64,000 bases of DNA from Mycolicibacterium sp. TUM20985. Its GTDB lineage: Bacteria > Actinomycetota > Actinomycetes > Mycobacteriales > Mycobacteriaceae. Positions within the stretch are counted from its first letter, which is position 1; each line of letters opens with the position of its first letter. The position numbers and the translations under genes are program-made. Under the pieces are notes generated by a model, which was given only the letters and a program-made list of their open reading frames with translations, searched no databases and was not told where the DNA came from. This document shows, piece after piece, positions 8,510 to 16,976 of the stretch. Location: positions 806,001-870,000 of the forward strand of contig NZ_AP027291.1 of assembly GCF_030295745.1 (NCBI RefSeq). Reading direction: 5' to 3'.

Positions 8510-9928
8510 ATGGCTCAGGCAGCAGTCGAAGAGCAGCCCGCACTCAAGCGGGTGATGGGCCCCGGTCTGCTGCTCCTGTTCATCATCGGCGACATCCTGG
8601 GCACCGGGGTGTACGCGCTGACCGGAGACGTCGCCGCGGAGGTGGGCGGGGCCGCCTGGCTGCCCTTCCTGGTGGCTTTCCTTATCGCCATGGTCACCGC
8701 GTTCAGCTATTTGGAGCTGGTCACCAAGTACCCGCAGGCGGCCGGTGCGGCGCTGTACGCCCACAAGGCGTTCGGCATCCACTTCGTCACGTTCCTGGTG
8801 GCCTTCATCGTGATGTGTTCCGGCATCACCTCGGCGGCCACCGCGTCTCGCTTCTTTGCGTCCAACTTCTTCAAGGGCTTCGGGTTCGATTGGGGGACAG
8901 TGGGAATCGTCGCCATCGCGCTGCTGTTCATGGTCATGGTGGCCGTGATCAACCTGCGCGGCGTCGGCGAGAGCGTCAAGCTGAACGTGGTGCTGACCAT
9001 CGTCGAGATCACCGGCCTGATGCTGGTCATCTTCGTCGGCTTCTGGGCGTTCACCCAGGGTGGTGACGTCGACTTCTCCCGCGTCATCGCCTTTGACACC
9101 GCCGACGACAAGAACGCCTTCCTCGCCGTGACGACGGCGACGTCGCTGGCCTTCTTCGCGATGGTCGGCTTCGAGGACTCGGTCAACATGGCCGAGGAGA
9201 CCAAGGACCCGGTGAAGATCTTCCCCAAGATGCTGCTCACCGGACTCGGCATCGCCGGCGTCGTGTACATCGTCGTGGCCATCATCGCGGTCGCGCTCGT
9301 TCCGGTGGGCACGCTCGAGGCCAGCGAGACCCCGCTCGTGGAGGTCGTCAAGGCAGGTGCGCCCGGCTTGCCCATCGAGAAGATCCTGCCGTTCATCTCC
9401 ATGTTCGCCGTCGCCAACACCGCGCTGATCAACATGCTGATGGCCAGTCGGCTGCTCTACGGCATGGCCAAACAGCACGTGCTGCCGCCCGTGCTCGGCA
9501 CGGTGCACCCGTCGCGCCGGACCCCGTGGGTGGCCATCGTGTTCACCACCGCGATCGCGTTCGGGCTGATCCTGTACGTCACCGCGTTCGCCGGAGATTC
9601 GGCCATCTCGACCCTCGGCGGCACCACGTCGCTTCTCCTGCTGGCGGTGTTCGCGGTGGTCAACATCGCGGTGCTGGTGCTGCGGAAGGACGTGCAGGCG
9701 GAGGGAGCGCACTTCAAGACGCCGACCTGGTTGCCGTGGGTGGGTTTCGCGACGTCGGCGTACTTGGTGCTGCCATTCTCCGGCCGGCCACTCCAGCAGT
9801 ACGTGCTGGCGATCGCCCTCGTCATCCTCGGCATCGTTCTATTCGGGATCACGTTGGCGATCAACCGGGCCCTCGGAATCCGCGGACCCGGGATCACCGA
9901 CGTCGAGAAGCTCGACGCCGAGCCCTAG
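8510..9928 (+). CDS. APC family amino acid permease
   Basis: A 472-residue inner-membrane transporter with about 12 hydrophobic helices. The first helix has the APC consensus (GPGLLLLFIIGDILGTGVYAL), followed by SYLELVTKYPQAAGAALYA and MVGFEDSVNMAEETKDP in helix 6 and its flank. The start is ATG 8510, since a strong ribosome binding site AGGGGAGG (8498-8504) lies 5-6 bases upstream; a longer reading from 8468 lacks this. Probable amino acid or amine uptake; substrate not deducible. The gene stands alone after the SDR gene. Confidence 0.88.
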   Translation: MAQAAVEEQPALKRVMGPGLLLLFIIGDILGTGVYALTGDVAAEVGGAAWLPFLVAFLIAMVTAFSYLELVTKYPQAAGAALYAHKAFGIHFVTFLVAFIVMCSGITSAATASRFFASNFFKGFGFDWGTVGIVAIALLFMVMVAVINLRGVGESVKLNVVLTIVEITGLMLVIFVGFWAFTQGGDVDFSRVIAFDTADDKNAFLAVTTATSLAFFAMVGFEDSVNMAEETKDPVKIFPKMLLTGLGIAGVVYIVVAIIAVALVPVGTLEASETPLVEVVKAGAPGLPIEKILPFISMFAVANTALINMLMASRLLYGMAKQHVLPPVLGTVHPSRRTPWVAIVFTTAIAFGLILYVTAFAGDSAISTLGGTTSLLLLAVFAVVNIAVLVLRKDVQAEGAHFKTPTWLPWVGFATSAYLVLPFSGRPLQQYVLAIALVILGIVLFGITLAINRALGIRGPGITDVEKLDAEP

Positions 9929-10057
9929 TGCCCCGAGTCGTTGAGTTGGCTGGTTCGTCGATTGTGATGGCTACGGACGAACTTCGGCGGCGGGCCATCC
10001 AAGGGGCACACAGTCGAGGTGTGCGCCACCGTGCGGATTGGGGAGCGACTCGAGCTC

Positions 10058-11785
10058 CTAATCCGTGAGCTTCTCCAGCCGCGCCCGTAGCTGATCGACC
10101 CGATGGGCATTGCCCGTCAGGCCGACGAAGCGGTCGCCGAAACGGGCGAGCAGCGCGTCGTCGAGTCGGCGCACGGCGCCCGCGGGGTAGCGGTAGTCCA
10201 TCTTCTCGTTGACCGCGTCGGTGTCGAAGGCGCTGAGCAACTCGTCGAGTTCGTCGAGCGAATCGATGCCGAGCTCCAACAGCAAGCCCGAGATCCACGC
10301 GTAGTGCTCGGTGCGCGACCAGCCCGCGTCGGGAAAGCGGTTGCCGAGATAGGTGGCGAGCACCGGGGTGCCGATGCGCGGATCGTTGGACTGCTCGGAG
10401 CTCTGCGCGGGCGGCGAACTCTTCAACCGTTCCCGGATCGCGGAGAATTCGCGGTCGGCCAGCTCCAGTAGCCCCGCCGCGAGGGTGAACCGCCGGTCCA
10501 GATCGGGCGCGTCCTCCTCGGGGATGGACCCCTTGTAGCGGATGTCGTGCTCGAACTCCGCCCACGCGTGCTGCAGGACCGTCCGCACCTGGATGGACGC
10601 CGGCTGTTGTTCCCCTTCCACCGCCACCAGGAGATGCCGGCTCGCGTAACCCCATCTGCCTTCGCGCGCCGTCTCCTGGCCCATGTCGCGATCGTCGAGG
10701 AGCTGCATCTCCTCAGCGAGCAGTTCGGCGACGGTGGTGACGTCGTCGCGGAGGAACGTGATGATCCGCAACCCGACCTGGTCGGTGATCTCCGAGAGGG
10801 GGTCGGTGTAGAGCCGTCGGCCGTCGACGCTGCGGTCCGCCTTCTCCGCGAAGGACGCCACGCTCTTGGTCCTGGCCGTGACGTTGAGGTAGTTGATGCC
10901 CGCCTCGTCGAGCAGCGTCGTGACCAGCGCGAGGTAGCGGTCGGTGGCTCCGAGCAGCGCGGGTCGACGCGCCGCGAACTCCGCTATCGCGTCACGCACC
11001 GCACCGGGCGTCGGCTCGGGAGGTGCGGGCAACAGGTCGGGCGGCAGGGTTGGTGTGATGGTGGCGCCGGTCTCGGCGTCGCCGTAGACCGTGACGTCGT
11101 CGGGTCGGCGGGTGGCGAACAGGGCGACGTATGCGCAGATGACGGCGTCGATCGGGTCCTCGGCGCGACGCAGCTCGCTCTTGCGCTCGGCGGTCTCCAC
11201 CGACTGCCGCAGCTCGGCCCAGCCGTCGTGCTCGGCGACGCGCAACGGAGGCGTCGCCTGCGCCAACGTCTCGATCAGGTCCATCAACCTCAGCAGCTCG
11301 GAGCGCAGCTGGGCGAAGCTGCGACCGGGTTTGGACTTGTACTTGAGCGTGCGGCCCAGCCGGAACAGGGCGATGGTCGCCGGATGCGGATAGACCTCGA
11401 TGGCCCGTCGCGGTGACGCGGAGAACGGTTCGATGTCGAGGTCCAGCGCGGCGGCGAGCCTGGCCGCACGCGGCGTGCCAGAGAACTCCGGCTTGCCGGT
11501 GTTGGTGGGATGCGCCCCCGCCTCGAACTTCGCGAAGTCGCGGTTGAGGGCCGCCTCGCTGGGCCGCTGCCCGGTCGGGTTGTTGACGACCAGCGGCGCG
11601 TCGAAGGCCACCAGGCAATCGCCCTCGACGTATGGGGCGACCGCCGCCCTGACGCTCGTGTCGTCCTGCGCGACGCCGACGTACGACAGCTTGCCTGCGT
11701 CGTCGACAACGGCGACACCCGTGGGCTTGCGTTCACCCCAGGCGAGGTCCAGGCCGACGAAGTGCACGGGTCTACTGTGCCTCAT
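10058..11785 (-). CDS. relZ: Fusion of RNase H-like (DUF429) domain and RelA/SpoT synthetase domain
   Basis: About 575 residues in two domains. Residues about 8-235 are a DUF429/RNase H-fold nuclease domain (VGLDLAWGERKPTGVAVVDD, DAPLVVNNPTGQRP). Residues about 255-420 are a (p)ppGpp synthetase domain: ARTKSVASFAEKADR, DQVGLRIITFLRDD and QVRTVLQHAWAEFEHDIRYKG. No HD hydrolase, TGS or ACT domain is present. This is the architecture of M. smegmatis MS_RHII-RSD (RelZ), reported to combine RNase HII activity with synthesis of pGpp/(p)ppGpp, possibly to handle R-loops during replication-transcription conflict. The start is uncertain (GTG 11791, ATG 11785 or GTG 11767). It diverges from purB. Confidence 0.88.
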   Translation of the reverse strand: MRHSRPVHFVGLDLAWGERKPTGVAVVDDAGKLSYVGVAQDDTSVRAAVAPYVEGDCLVAFDAPLVVNNPTGQRPSEAALNRDFAKFEAGAHPTNTGKPEFSGTPRAARLAAALDLDIEPFSASPRRAIEVYPHPATIALFRLGRTLKYKSKPGRSFAQLRSELLRLMDLIETLAQATPPLRVAEHDGWAELRQSVETAERKSELRRAEDPIDAVICAYVALFATRRPDDVTVYGDAETGATITPTLPPDLLPAPPEPTPGAVRDAIAEFAARRPALLGATDRYLALVTTLLDEAGINYLNVTARTKSVASFAEKADRSVDGRRLYTDPLSEITDQVGLRIITFLRDDVTTVAELLAEEMQLLDDRDMGQETAREGRWGYASRHLLVAVEGEQQPASIQVRTVLQHAWAEFEHDIRYKGSIPEEDAPDLDRRFTLAAGLLELADREFSAIRERLKSSPPAQSSEQSNDPRIGTPVLATYLGNRFPDAGWSRTEHYAWISGLLLELGIDSLDELDELLSAFDTDAVNEKMDYRYPAGAVRRLDDALLARFGDRFVGLTGNAHRVDQLRARLEKLTD

Positions 11786-11786
11786 T

Positions 11787-11798
11787 CGCACGAGTGCG
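11787..11798. promoter_or_regulatory. Palindrome in the purB/relZ divergent gap
   Basis: CGCAC, two bases, GTGCG: a perfect 5-base inverted repeat in the 32-base gap between the two divergent starts. It directly abuts the purB -10 candidate TAGGCT (11804-11809). It could be an operator for either gene, but short GC-rich palindromes occur by chance in such DNA. Confidence 0.25.
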
Positions 11799-11817
11799 CT
11801 CAGTAGGCTGTGCGTTC

Positions 11818-13248
11818 GTGAGCAATACCGTGCCTATCCCAAATGTCCTGGCCAATCGGTACGCCAGCGCGGAGATGGTGGCCATCTGGTCACCCGAGGC
11901 GAAGATCGTGGCCGAGCGGCGATTGTGGATCGCCGTCCTGCGCGCGCAGAACGAGTTGGGCATCCCGGTGCCCGACGGCGTGATCGCCGACTACGAGCGG
12001 GTTCTGGAGCAGGTCGACCTCGCCTCCATCAACGACCGCGAGCGGGTCACCCGGCACGACGTCAAGGCGCGCATCGAGGAGTTCAACGCACTCGCCGGAC
12101 ACGAGCACGTGCACAAGGGCATGACGAGCCGGGACCTCACGGAGAACGTCGAGCAACTGCAGATCCGCCGCTCCTTGCAATTGGTGCACGCGCACGGCGT
12201 CGCGGTCGTCGCCCGGCTGGCCGAACGCGCCGACCTGTACCGCGATCTGGTGATGGCGGGGCGTTCGCACAACGTGGCCGCACAGGCGACGACGCTCGGC
12301 AAGAGGTTCGCCTCGGCGGCCGAGGAGATGCTCGTCGCGCTGACGCGGCTCTCGGAGCTGATCGACCGTTATCCGCTGCGCGGCATCAAGGGACCCATGG
12401 GTACCGCGCAGGACATGCTCGACCTGTTCGACGGCGATGTCGGTCGACTGGCGGAACTCGAGCGCCTCATCGCAGACTTCCTTGGCTTCGCAGACGTCTT
12501 CACCAGCGTCGGCCAGGTATACCCGCGGTCGATGGACCATGACGTGGTGTCCTCGCTGGTGCAACTGGGGGCGGCGCCGTCGTCGCTGGCACACACGATC
12601 CGACTCATGGCGGGCAACGAACTCGTGACCGAGGGGTTCGCGCCGGGGCAGGTCGGCTCATCGGCAATGCCGCACAAGATGAACAGCCGGTCATGCGAGC
12701 GGGTGAACGGTCTGCAGGTCGTGCTGCGCGGTTACGCCTCGATGGCCGCCGAACTGGCTGGTGCGCAATGGAATGAGGGTGACGTCTTCTGCTCGGTAGT
12801 GCGTCGCGTGGCGCTACCCGACGCGTTCTTCGCGCTCGACGGACAGATCGAGACGTTCCTGACCGTGCTCGACGAGTTCGGTGCCTACCCAGCCGTCATC
12901 CAGCGCGAGCTCGACCGCTACCTGCCGTTCTTGGCGACCACGCGCATCCTGATCGCGGCGGTGCGGGCCGGCGTCGGCCGCGAGACGGCGCACGAGGTCA
13001 TCAAGGAGCACGCGGTCGCGGTCGCACTGGCGATGCGTGAGAAGGGTTCGGAGCCGGACCTTCTCGACCGACTCGCCGCCGATCCGCGCCTGCCGCTGGA
13101 CCGCGCCGCACTGGACGCGGCGCTCGCGGACAAGGCGGCGTTCACCGGGGCGGCGGGTGCCCAGGTCGACGCGGTGGTCGCCGCGGTCGAAGAATTGGTG
13201 AGCAGGTATCCCGATGCGGCGAAGTACATTTCGGACGCAATCCTGTGA
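11818..13248 (+). CDS. purB: Adenylosuccinate lyase
   Basis: PurB cleaves SAICAR to AICAR and adenylosuccinate to AMP. Fumarase/aspartase superfamily features are clear: catalytic His region [36 protein letters not shown], and the signature loop [17 protein letters not shown]. The length (476 residues from GTG 11818, or 472 from GTG 11830) matches the mycobacterial enzyme. TAGGCT (11804-11809) lies 8 bases before GTG 11818. The stop overlaps the P450 start (GTGA at 13245-13248), so the two are translationally coupled. Confidence 0.97.
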   Translation: MSNTVPIPNVLANRYASAEMVAIWSPEAKIVAERRLWIAVLRAQNELGIPVPDGVIADYERVLEQVDLASINDRERVTRHDVKARIEEFNALAGHEHVHKGMTSRDLTENVEQLQIRRSLQLVHAHGVAVVARLAERADLYRDLVMAGRSHNVAAQATTLGKRFASAAEEMLVALTRLSELIDRYPLRGIKGPMGTAQDMLDLFDGDVGRLAELERLIADFLGFADVFTSVGQVYPRSMDHDVVSSLVQLGAAPSSLAHTIRLMAGNELVTEGFAPGQVGSSAMPHKMNSRSCERVNGLQVVLRGYASMAAELAGAQWNEGDVFCSVVRRVALPDAFFALDGQIETFLTVLDEFGAYPAVIQRELDRYLPFLATTRILIAAVRAGVGRETAHEVIKEHAVAVALAMREKGSEPDLLDRLAADPRLPLDRAALDAALADKAAFTGAAGAQVDAVVAAVEELVSRYPDAAKYISDAIL

Positions 13249-14432
13249 GCTTGGCGGCGGTGGACTTCACCGACCTGGACAACTTCGCGGCGGGCTTCCC
13301 GCACGAGCTGTTCGCGGTGCACCGTCGCGAGGCGCCGGTCTACTGGCACGAACCCACCGAGCACACCCCCGACGGCGAAGGGTTCTGGTCGGTCGCCACC
13401 TATGCGGGATGTCTTGCCGTGCTGCGTGATCCGTCGTGCTTCTCATCGGTGACGGGCGGCTCGCGACCATTCGGTGGAACGCTGCTGCAGGATCTATCGA
13501 TCGCGGGCCAGGTGCTCAACATGATGGACGACCCACGGCATTCGCAGATCCGGCGGCTGGTCAGCTCCGGACTCACGCCGAGGATGATCCGACTGGTCGA
13601 GGACGATCTGCGATCGCGGACCCGGGTAATGCTGGACGCGGTGGAGCCCGGCGTACCATTCGACTTCCTCGTCGACGTGGCGGCGGAGCTACCGATGCAG
13701 ATGACCTGCATCCTGTTGGGAGTGCCGGAGTCGGAACGGCATTGGCTCTTCGAGGCGATCGAGCCGCAGTTCGATCTGGGTCGCCCGGCGAGCGCGGAGG
13801 ACGCGGCGCGGATGTACGCCTACGGGACGTCGCTGATTGCGGCCAAGCGCGCGTCGCCGACCGACGACATGTTGTCCGTCGTGGCGAATGCCCCCGACGC
13901 CGACCTCTCCGATCTCGAGCTGTACCTCTTCTTCAGCCTGCTGTTCAGTGCCGGCGCGGAGACCACGCGCAACTCGATCGCAGGTGGAGTGCTGGCGCTG
14001 ATCGACCATCCGGACGCGCTGTCGTCGTTGCGCGCGGATCCCTCCGGGCTGCCCGTCGCGATCGAGGAGATGGTGCGGTGGACGTCGCCGTCGCCCTCGA
14101 AGCGGCGCACCGCCACGCGCGCGGTGGAACTGGGCGGCTGTGCGATCGAGGCGGGGCAGAAGGTGCAGATCTGGGAGGGTTCGGCGAACCGCGACGAGGC
14201 GGCCTTCGCCGATGCCGGGGTGTTCGACGTCGCCCGCAAACCCAATGCGCACTTGGGTTTTGGCCAAGGCGTGCACTACTGCCTGGGCGCCAACCTGGCC
14301 CGGCTCGAGCTGCGGGTGCTGTTCGAGGAGATGCTGGGGCGGTTCTCTACTGTCGCGTTGGTGAAGCCCGTCGAGTGGACCAGGAGCAACCGGCATACGG
14401 GTATCCGACACATGGTGGTCTCCCTCACCTAA
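13245..14432 (+). CDS. Cytochrome P450, CYP126-like
   Basis: A 395-residue P450. Motifs: I helix [10 protein letters not shown], ExxR in [20 protein letters not shown], heme loop [19 protein letters not shown]. The position directly after purB, with a 4-base GTGA overlap, is the same as cyp126 (Rv0778) after purB (Rv0777) in M. tuberculosis, so I take it as the orthologue. The physiological substrate of CYP126 is not settled. No redox partner gene is adjacent. The stop is followed after 8 bases by palindrome A. Confidence 0.9.
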   Translation: MSLAAVDFTDLDNFAAGFPHELFAVHRREAPVYWHEPTEHTPDGEGFWSVATYAGCLAVLRDPSCFSSVTGGSRPFGGTLLQDLSIAGQVLNMMDDPRHSQIRRLVSSGLTPRMIRLVEDDLRSRTRVMLDAVEPGVPFDFLVDVAAELPMQMTCILLGVPESERHWLFEAIEPQFDLGRPASAEDAARMYAYGTSLIAAKRASPTDDMLSVVANAPDADLSDLELYLFFSLLFSAGAETTRNSIAGGVLALIDHPDALSSLRADPSGLPVAIEEMVRWTSPSPSKRRTATRAVELGGCAIEAGQKVQIWEGSANRDEAAFADAGVFDVARKPNAHLGFGQGVHYCLGANLARLELRVLFEEMLGRFSTVALVKPVEWTRSNRHTGIRHMVVSLT

Positions 14433-14440
14433 CCCCCTCC

Positions 14441-14494
14441 GCGATTTGTGCACCCGCGCCCGCGCGCACCGCGGGTCACGGTGCACAGATCGCG
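14441..14494. repeat. Palindrome A, 3' of the P450 gene and over the end of the DUF559 gene
   Basis: Outer arms GCGATTTGTGCAC (14441-14453) and GTGCACAGATCGC (14481-14493) pair over 12 of 13 bases, with further CCCGCG/CGCGGG pairing inside. The right side supplies the final codons and the TGA (complement of 14476-14478) of the DUF559 gene. It lies 8 bases beyond the P450 stop, so it may also end transcription, although no T-run follows. It is related in sequence to palindrome B at 15380-15428. Confidence 0.6.
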
Positions 14495-15336
14495 CGTTCT
14501 ATCTCTGCGATGACCCGCTCCGGATACTCGGTGAGGTCGAGCCAGGTGAATCTGAGGACCTGATAGCCCGCCAGTGCAAGCGCGTTCTGCTTCTTGCGGT
14601 CGCGCTGAAACGCCTCAGGATCGCTGTGGAAGGCGAATCCGTCGATCTCGACGATGACCTTCGCGTCGCGGAACAGGATGTCCACCTCGTAGCCTGCGAC
14701 GTGCTGGTTGGACTTCCAGCCGGTGATCCCAGCGGCTCTGAGCAGGCGGATCACCAGGCGTTCGGCTTCGGATCGGGCGCCGTCATCCGCGGCCTGAAGC
14801 AGTCGGCGCGCGGCCGGAGCGCCATGTCTGCCCTTGTTTCGCAGATGCGCCGTCCAAAGCGTGGGTAGTTCGGTGTGGCGTTGGAGCGCCTGATCCAGCA
14901 GCTGCGGCCCCCCGCCCGGCCTGACCGCTGCCTCGAGCACCGTGAGCGGCAGGGTAGTTACCCGAAGCCCTCGACGCTCGGTCACGTCGGCGTGCGACAA
15001 ATCGCGCCGACGCAGCCGCAGACCTGGACGTTGGATGTGATTGCTCACTCGCGGCACGGTCACCTCGACGATCTTGGGCGCATACTTCGTCAGCTCGATC
15101 CACCACGCGGCCGCGAGACCGCTGGCCGCGGCCCGCTCACCGTTACTCCAGACGGCGGCGCGGATGCGTGCGGCATCAGTGAACGGCCGGTCGTCGACGA
15201 AGAAGACACCCCGCGCGCAGCGTCGCCAGTGACCCGACTGGACCCGCCTTTCGATCGCGTCCTGGCCAAGACCTGCCTCCCGCGCCTGGACACCGGTGAT
15301 GACGCCGTCGTGGCGGCGAAGGAGATCATCGAGCAC
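14476..15336 (-). CDS. DUF559 endonuclease-fold protein with AbiEi-like N-terminal winged helix
   Basis: Taking GTG 15336 as start gives 286 residues. The N-terminus (VLDDLLRRHDGVITGVQAREAGL) matches the AbiEi_4-type winged helix found in abortive-infection/antitoxin-like proteins. The C-terminus is a DUF559/Vsr-like nuclease fold: DILFRDAKVIVEIDGFAFHSD, then QRDRKKQNALALAGYQVLRFTWLDL, with the acidic and Gln/Lys residues expected of a PD-(D/E)xK-type site. A perfect palindrome (15340-15355) abuts the start codon. The gene is bracketed by palindromes A and B. The cellular role of these actinobacterial proteins is not known to me. Confidence 0.75.
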   Translation of the reverse strand: MLDDLLRRHDGVITGVQAREAGLGQDAIERRVQSGHWRRCARGVFFVDDRPFTDAARIRAAVWSNGERAAASGLAAAWWIELTKYAPKIVEVTVPRVSNHIQRPGLRLRRRDLSHADVTERRGLRVTTLPLTVLEAAVRPGGGPQLLDQALQRHTELPTLWTAHLRNKGRHGAPAARRLLQAADDGARSEAERLVIRLLRAAGITGWKSNQHVAGYEVDILFRDAKVIVEIDGFAFHSDPEAFQRDRKKQNALALAGYQVLRFTWLDLTEYPERVIAEIERAICAP

Positions 15337-15339
15337 CTT

Positions 15340-15355
15340 GAATTGACGCCAATTC
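15340..15355. promoter_or_regulatory. Perfect palindrome at the start of the DUF559 gene (candidate operator)
   Basis: GAATTG, four bases, CAATTC. The AT-rich arms stand out in this GC-rich DNA. The palindrome ends 3 bases before the chosen GTG start, so a bound protein would block both transcription and ribosome access. The gene's own N-terminal winged helix is a natural candidate binder, but that is a guess. Confidence 0.45.
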
Positions 15356-15379
15356 GTGCGAACGGGTTCCCGCCAGGGG

Positions 15380-15428
15380 GATTTGTGCACGAGCACCCGC
15401 GGCAGGCGCGGCCGCGCGTGCACAAATC
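15380..15428. repeat. Palindrome B, upstream of the DUF559 gene and 3' of the membrane-protein gene
   Basis: Perfect 11-base arms GATTTGTGCAC (15380-15390) and GTGCACAAATC (15418-15428) around a 27-base GC-rich loop. The arms are nearly identical to those of palindrome A. It lies 2 bases beyond the stop of the 15431 membrane-protein gene and 44 bases upstream of the DUF559 start, both on the minus strand. Confidence 0.65.
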
Positions 15429-15430
15429 GC

Positions 15431-16045
15431 CTACTTGCGGCGGATGCCCGATGACCGGAGCTCGAGGTTGGCCAGCCCGCGGATAGCGATCGCGTCTTCC
15501 CGGCGCCAGGCCCCGACGGGATCGATGCTGACGGCTGCGAGCTTGGCCAGCGGCCGGTTCGCCAGCGCCCGGAGCGCCAACAGCTCCTCACCCGCCGGGG
15601 TCGCGGCGAGCGTGATCGCCGTCCACTTGCGACGGAAGAACCGGATCCGCAACACCAGCCACGGCAGCGCCACGAAGAGGATCGGCGGGGCGGCGACGGC
15701 CAGGCCCAGCACGACCGCCAGCCACGTTGCAGTGGTGTCCAGACTTTGGCCCGCTCCCGCGATGTCGAGAGCGGCGCGGCTCGCGGCCCGCAACGGCTTG
15801 GCCAACTCGTCGCCGATCAGCGGGAAGTCATCGGTGCTGTCACCCGCGGAGTTCAGATTGGCCGACACGCCGGTCGCGCCGTCGTTCACCTGCCTGCCCA
15901 CCTCGGCGATCGTGCTCACCGCCGAGTGCACCGCCAGCCCGACGAATACCCATACGGTGGTCCACAGGACGACGACGACGTCACTGGTCAACTGGGCGAG
16001 CAGCCGACCAGGTGTGGTGGCATACGGCACGTAGCGTGAGCTCAT
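15431..16045 (-). CDS. Conserved membrane protein
   Basis: A 204-residue protein with one strong membrane helix near the N-terminus (SDVVVVLWTTVWVFVGLAVHSAV), an extracytoplasmic stretch of about 70 residues (VNDGATGVSANLNSAGDSTDD...), a second hydrophobic pair (WLAVVLGLAVAAPPILFVALPWLVL) and a basic cytoplasmic tail. It sits divergently beside purC as does Rv0779c in M. tuberculosis. No enzymatic motif is visible and the function is unknown. The starts of this gene and purC are 40 bases apart. Confidence 0.78.
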   Translation of the reverse strand: MSSRYVPYATTPGRLLAQLTSDVVVVLWTTVWVFVGLAVHSAVSTIAEVGRQVNDGATGVSANLNSAGDSTDDFPLIGDELAKPLRAASRAALDIAGAGQSLDTTATWLAVVLGLAVAAPPILFVALPWLVLRIRFFRRKWTAITLAATPAGEELLALRALANRPLAKLAAVSIDPVGAWRREDAIAIRGLANLELRSSGIRRK

Positions 16046-16085
16046 GGGTGTGATCCCAGCACAGATGGACCGATAGTCTGGCCCG

Positions 16086-16976
16086 ATGCGCCCAGCTCTG
16101 ACCGACTACGAACATCTGGCCAGCGGCAAGGTTCGTGAGCTCTATCGCATCGACGCCGATCACCTGCTGTTCGTCGCCAGCGATCGCATCTCCGCGTACG
16201 ACTTCATCCTCGACAGCGAGATACCCGACAAGGGCCGCATCCTCACGGCGATGAGCGTCTTCTTCTTCGATTATCTGGACGCGCCGAATCACCTGGCCGG
16301 CCCCGCCGACGACGAACGGATCCCCGAAGACGTCCTGGGACGGGCGCTGGTGGTCAAACGACTGGAGATGATGCCCGTCGAATGCGTCGCGCGCGGGTAC
16401 CTCACCGGGTCCGGGATCATCGACTACCGCGCGACCGGCCGGGTGTGTGGCATCGAGCTTCCCGACGGTCTGACCGAGGCCAGCAAGTTCACCCGACCGC
16501 TGTTCACGCCCGCCACCAAGGCCGAACTGGGCGAGCACGACGAGAACGTCAGCTTCGATGCCGTCGTCGAGGTGGTCGGCGCCGAGCGGGCCGCCCAGTT
16601 GCGGGACCTGACGTTGGAGATCTACGCCCAGGCGGCGGAGCATGCACTCGGCAAGGGAATCATCATCGCCGACACCAAGTTCGAGTTCGGGGTCGACGAG
16701 AACGGCGACATGGTGCTCGCCGACGAGGTGTTCACCCCCGACTCGTCTCGATACTGGCGCGCCGACGCCTACCAGGAGGGTGTCGTGCAGCCCAGTTTCG
16801 ACAAGCAGTTCGTCCGCAACTGGTTGACCGGAGCCGAGTCGGGCTGGGACCGCCACGGTGCCGTACCGCCGCCGGCGCTGCCGCCCGACATCGTCGAAGC
16901 CACCAGGGCCCGCTACATCGAAGCGTACGAACGCATTTCCGGATTGAAGTTCGCCGACTGGATCGGAGCCAAATGA
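16086..16976 (+). CDS. purC: Phosphoribosylaminoimidazole-succinocarboxamide synthase (SAICAR synthetase)
   Basis: PurC joins aspartate to CAIR with ATP, step 8 of purine synthesis. The 296 residues match the actinobacterial enzyme. Motifs: [28 protein letters not shown] (ATP site), [17 protein letters not shown], and [29 protein letters not shown] (metal/CAIR site). TAGTCT (16074-16079) lies 6 bases before the ATG, so a leaderless mRNA is predicted. The stop overlaps the next start (ATGA, 16973-16976). Confidence 0.97.
   Translation: MRPALTDYEHLASGKVRELYRIDADHLLFVASDRISAYDFILDSEIPDKGRILTAMSVFFFDYLDAPNHLAGPADDERIPEDVLGRALVVKRLEMMPVECVARGYLTGSGIIDYRATGRVCGIELPDGLTEASKFTRPLFTPATKAELGEHDENVSFDAVVEVVGAERAAQLRDLTLEIYAQAAEHALGKGIIIADTKFEFGVDENGDMVLADEVFTPDSSRYWRADAYQEGVVQPSFDKQFVRNWLTGAESGWDRHGAVPPPALPPDIVEATRARYIEAYERISGLKFADWIGAK

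Noticed and set aside
8303..9712. Long open frame (469 aa) on the minus strand opposite the APC permease gene
   Set aside because: It is rich in His, Asp, Arg and Gly in the pattern expected from the antisense of a GC-rich membrane-protein gene, has no recognisable domain and crosses two real genes.
9929..10057. Gap between the permease and the convergent RelZ gene as a possible small gene or terminator
   Set aside because: No coding-like frame, T-run or convincing hairpin is visible in the 129 bases.
16382..16972. Upstream extension of the prolyl oligopeptidase frame through purC
   Set aside because: The frame stays open but runs in the wrong frame of purC; family similarity begins at the ATG 16973 that overlaps the purC stop.
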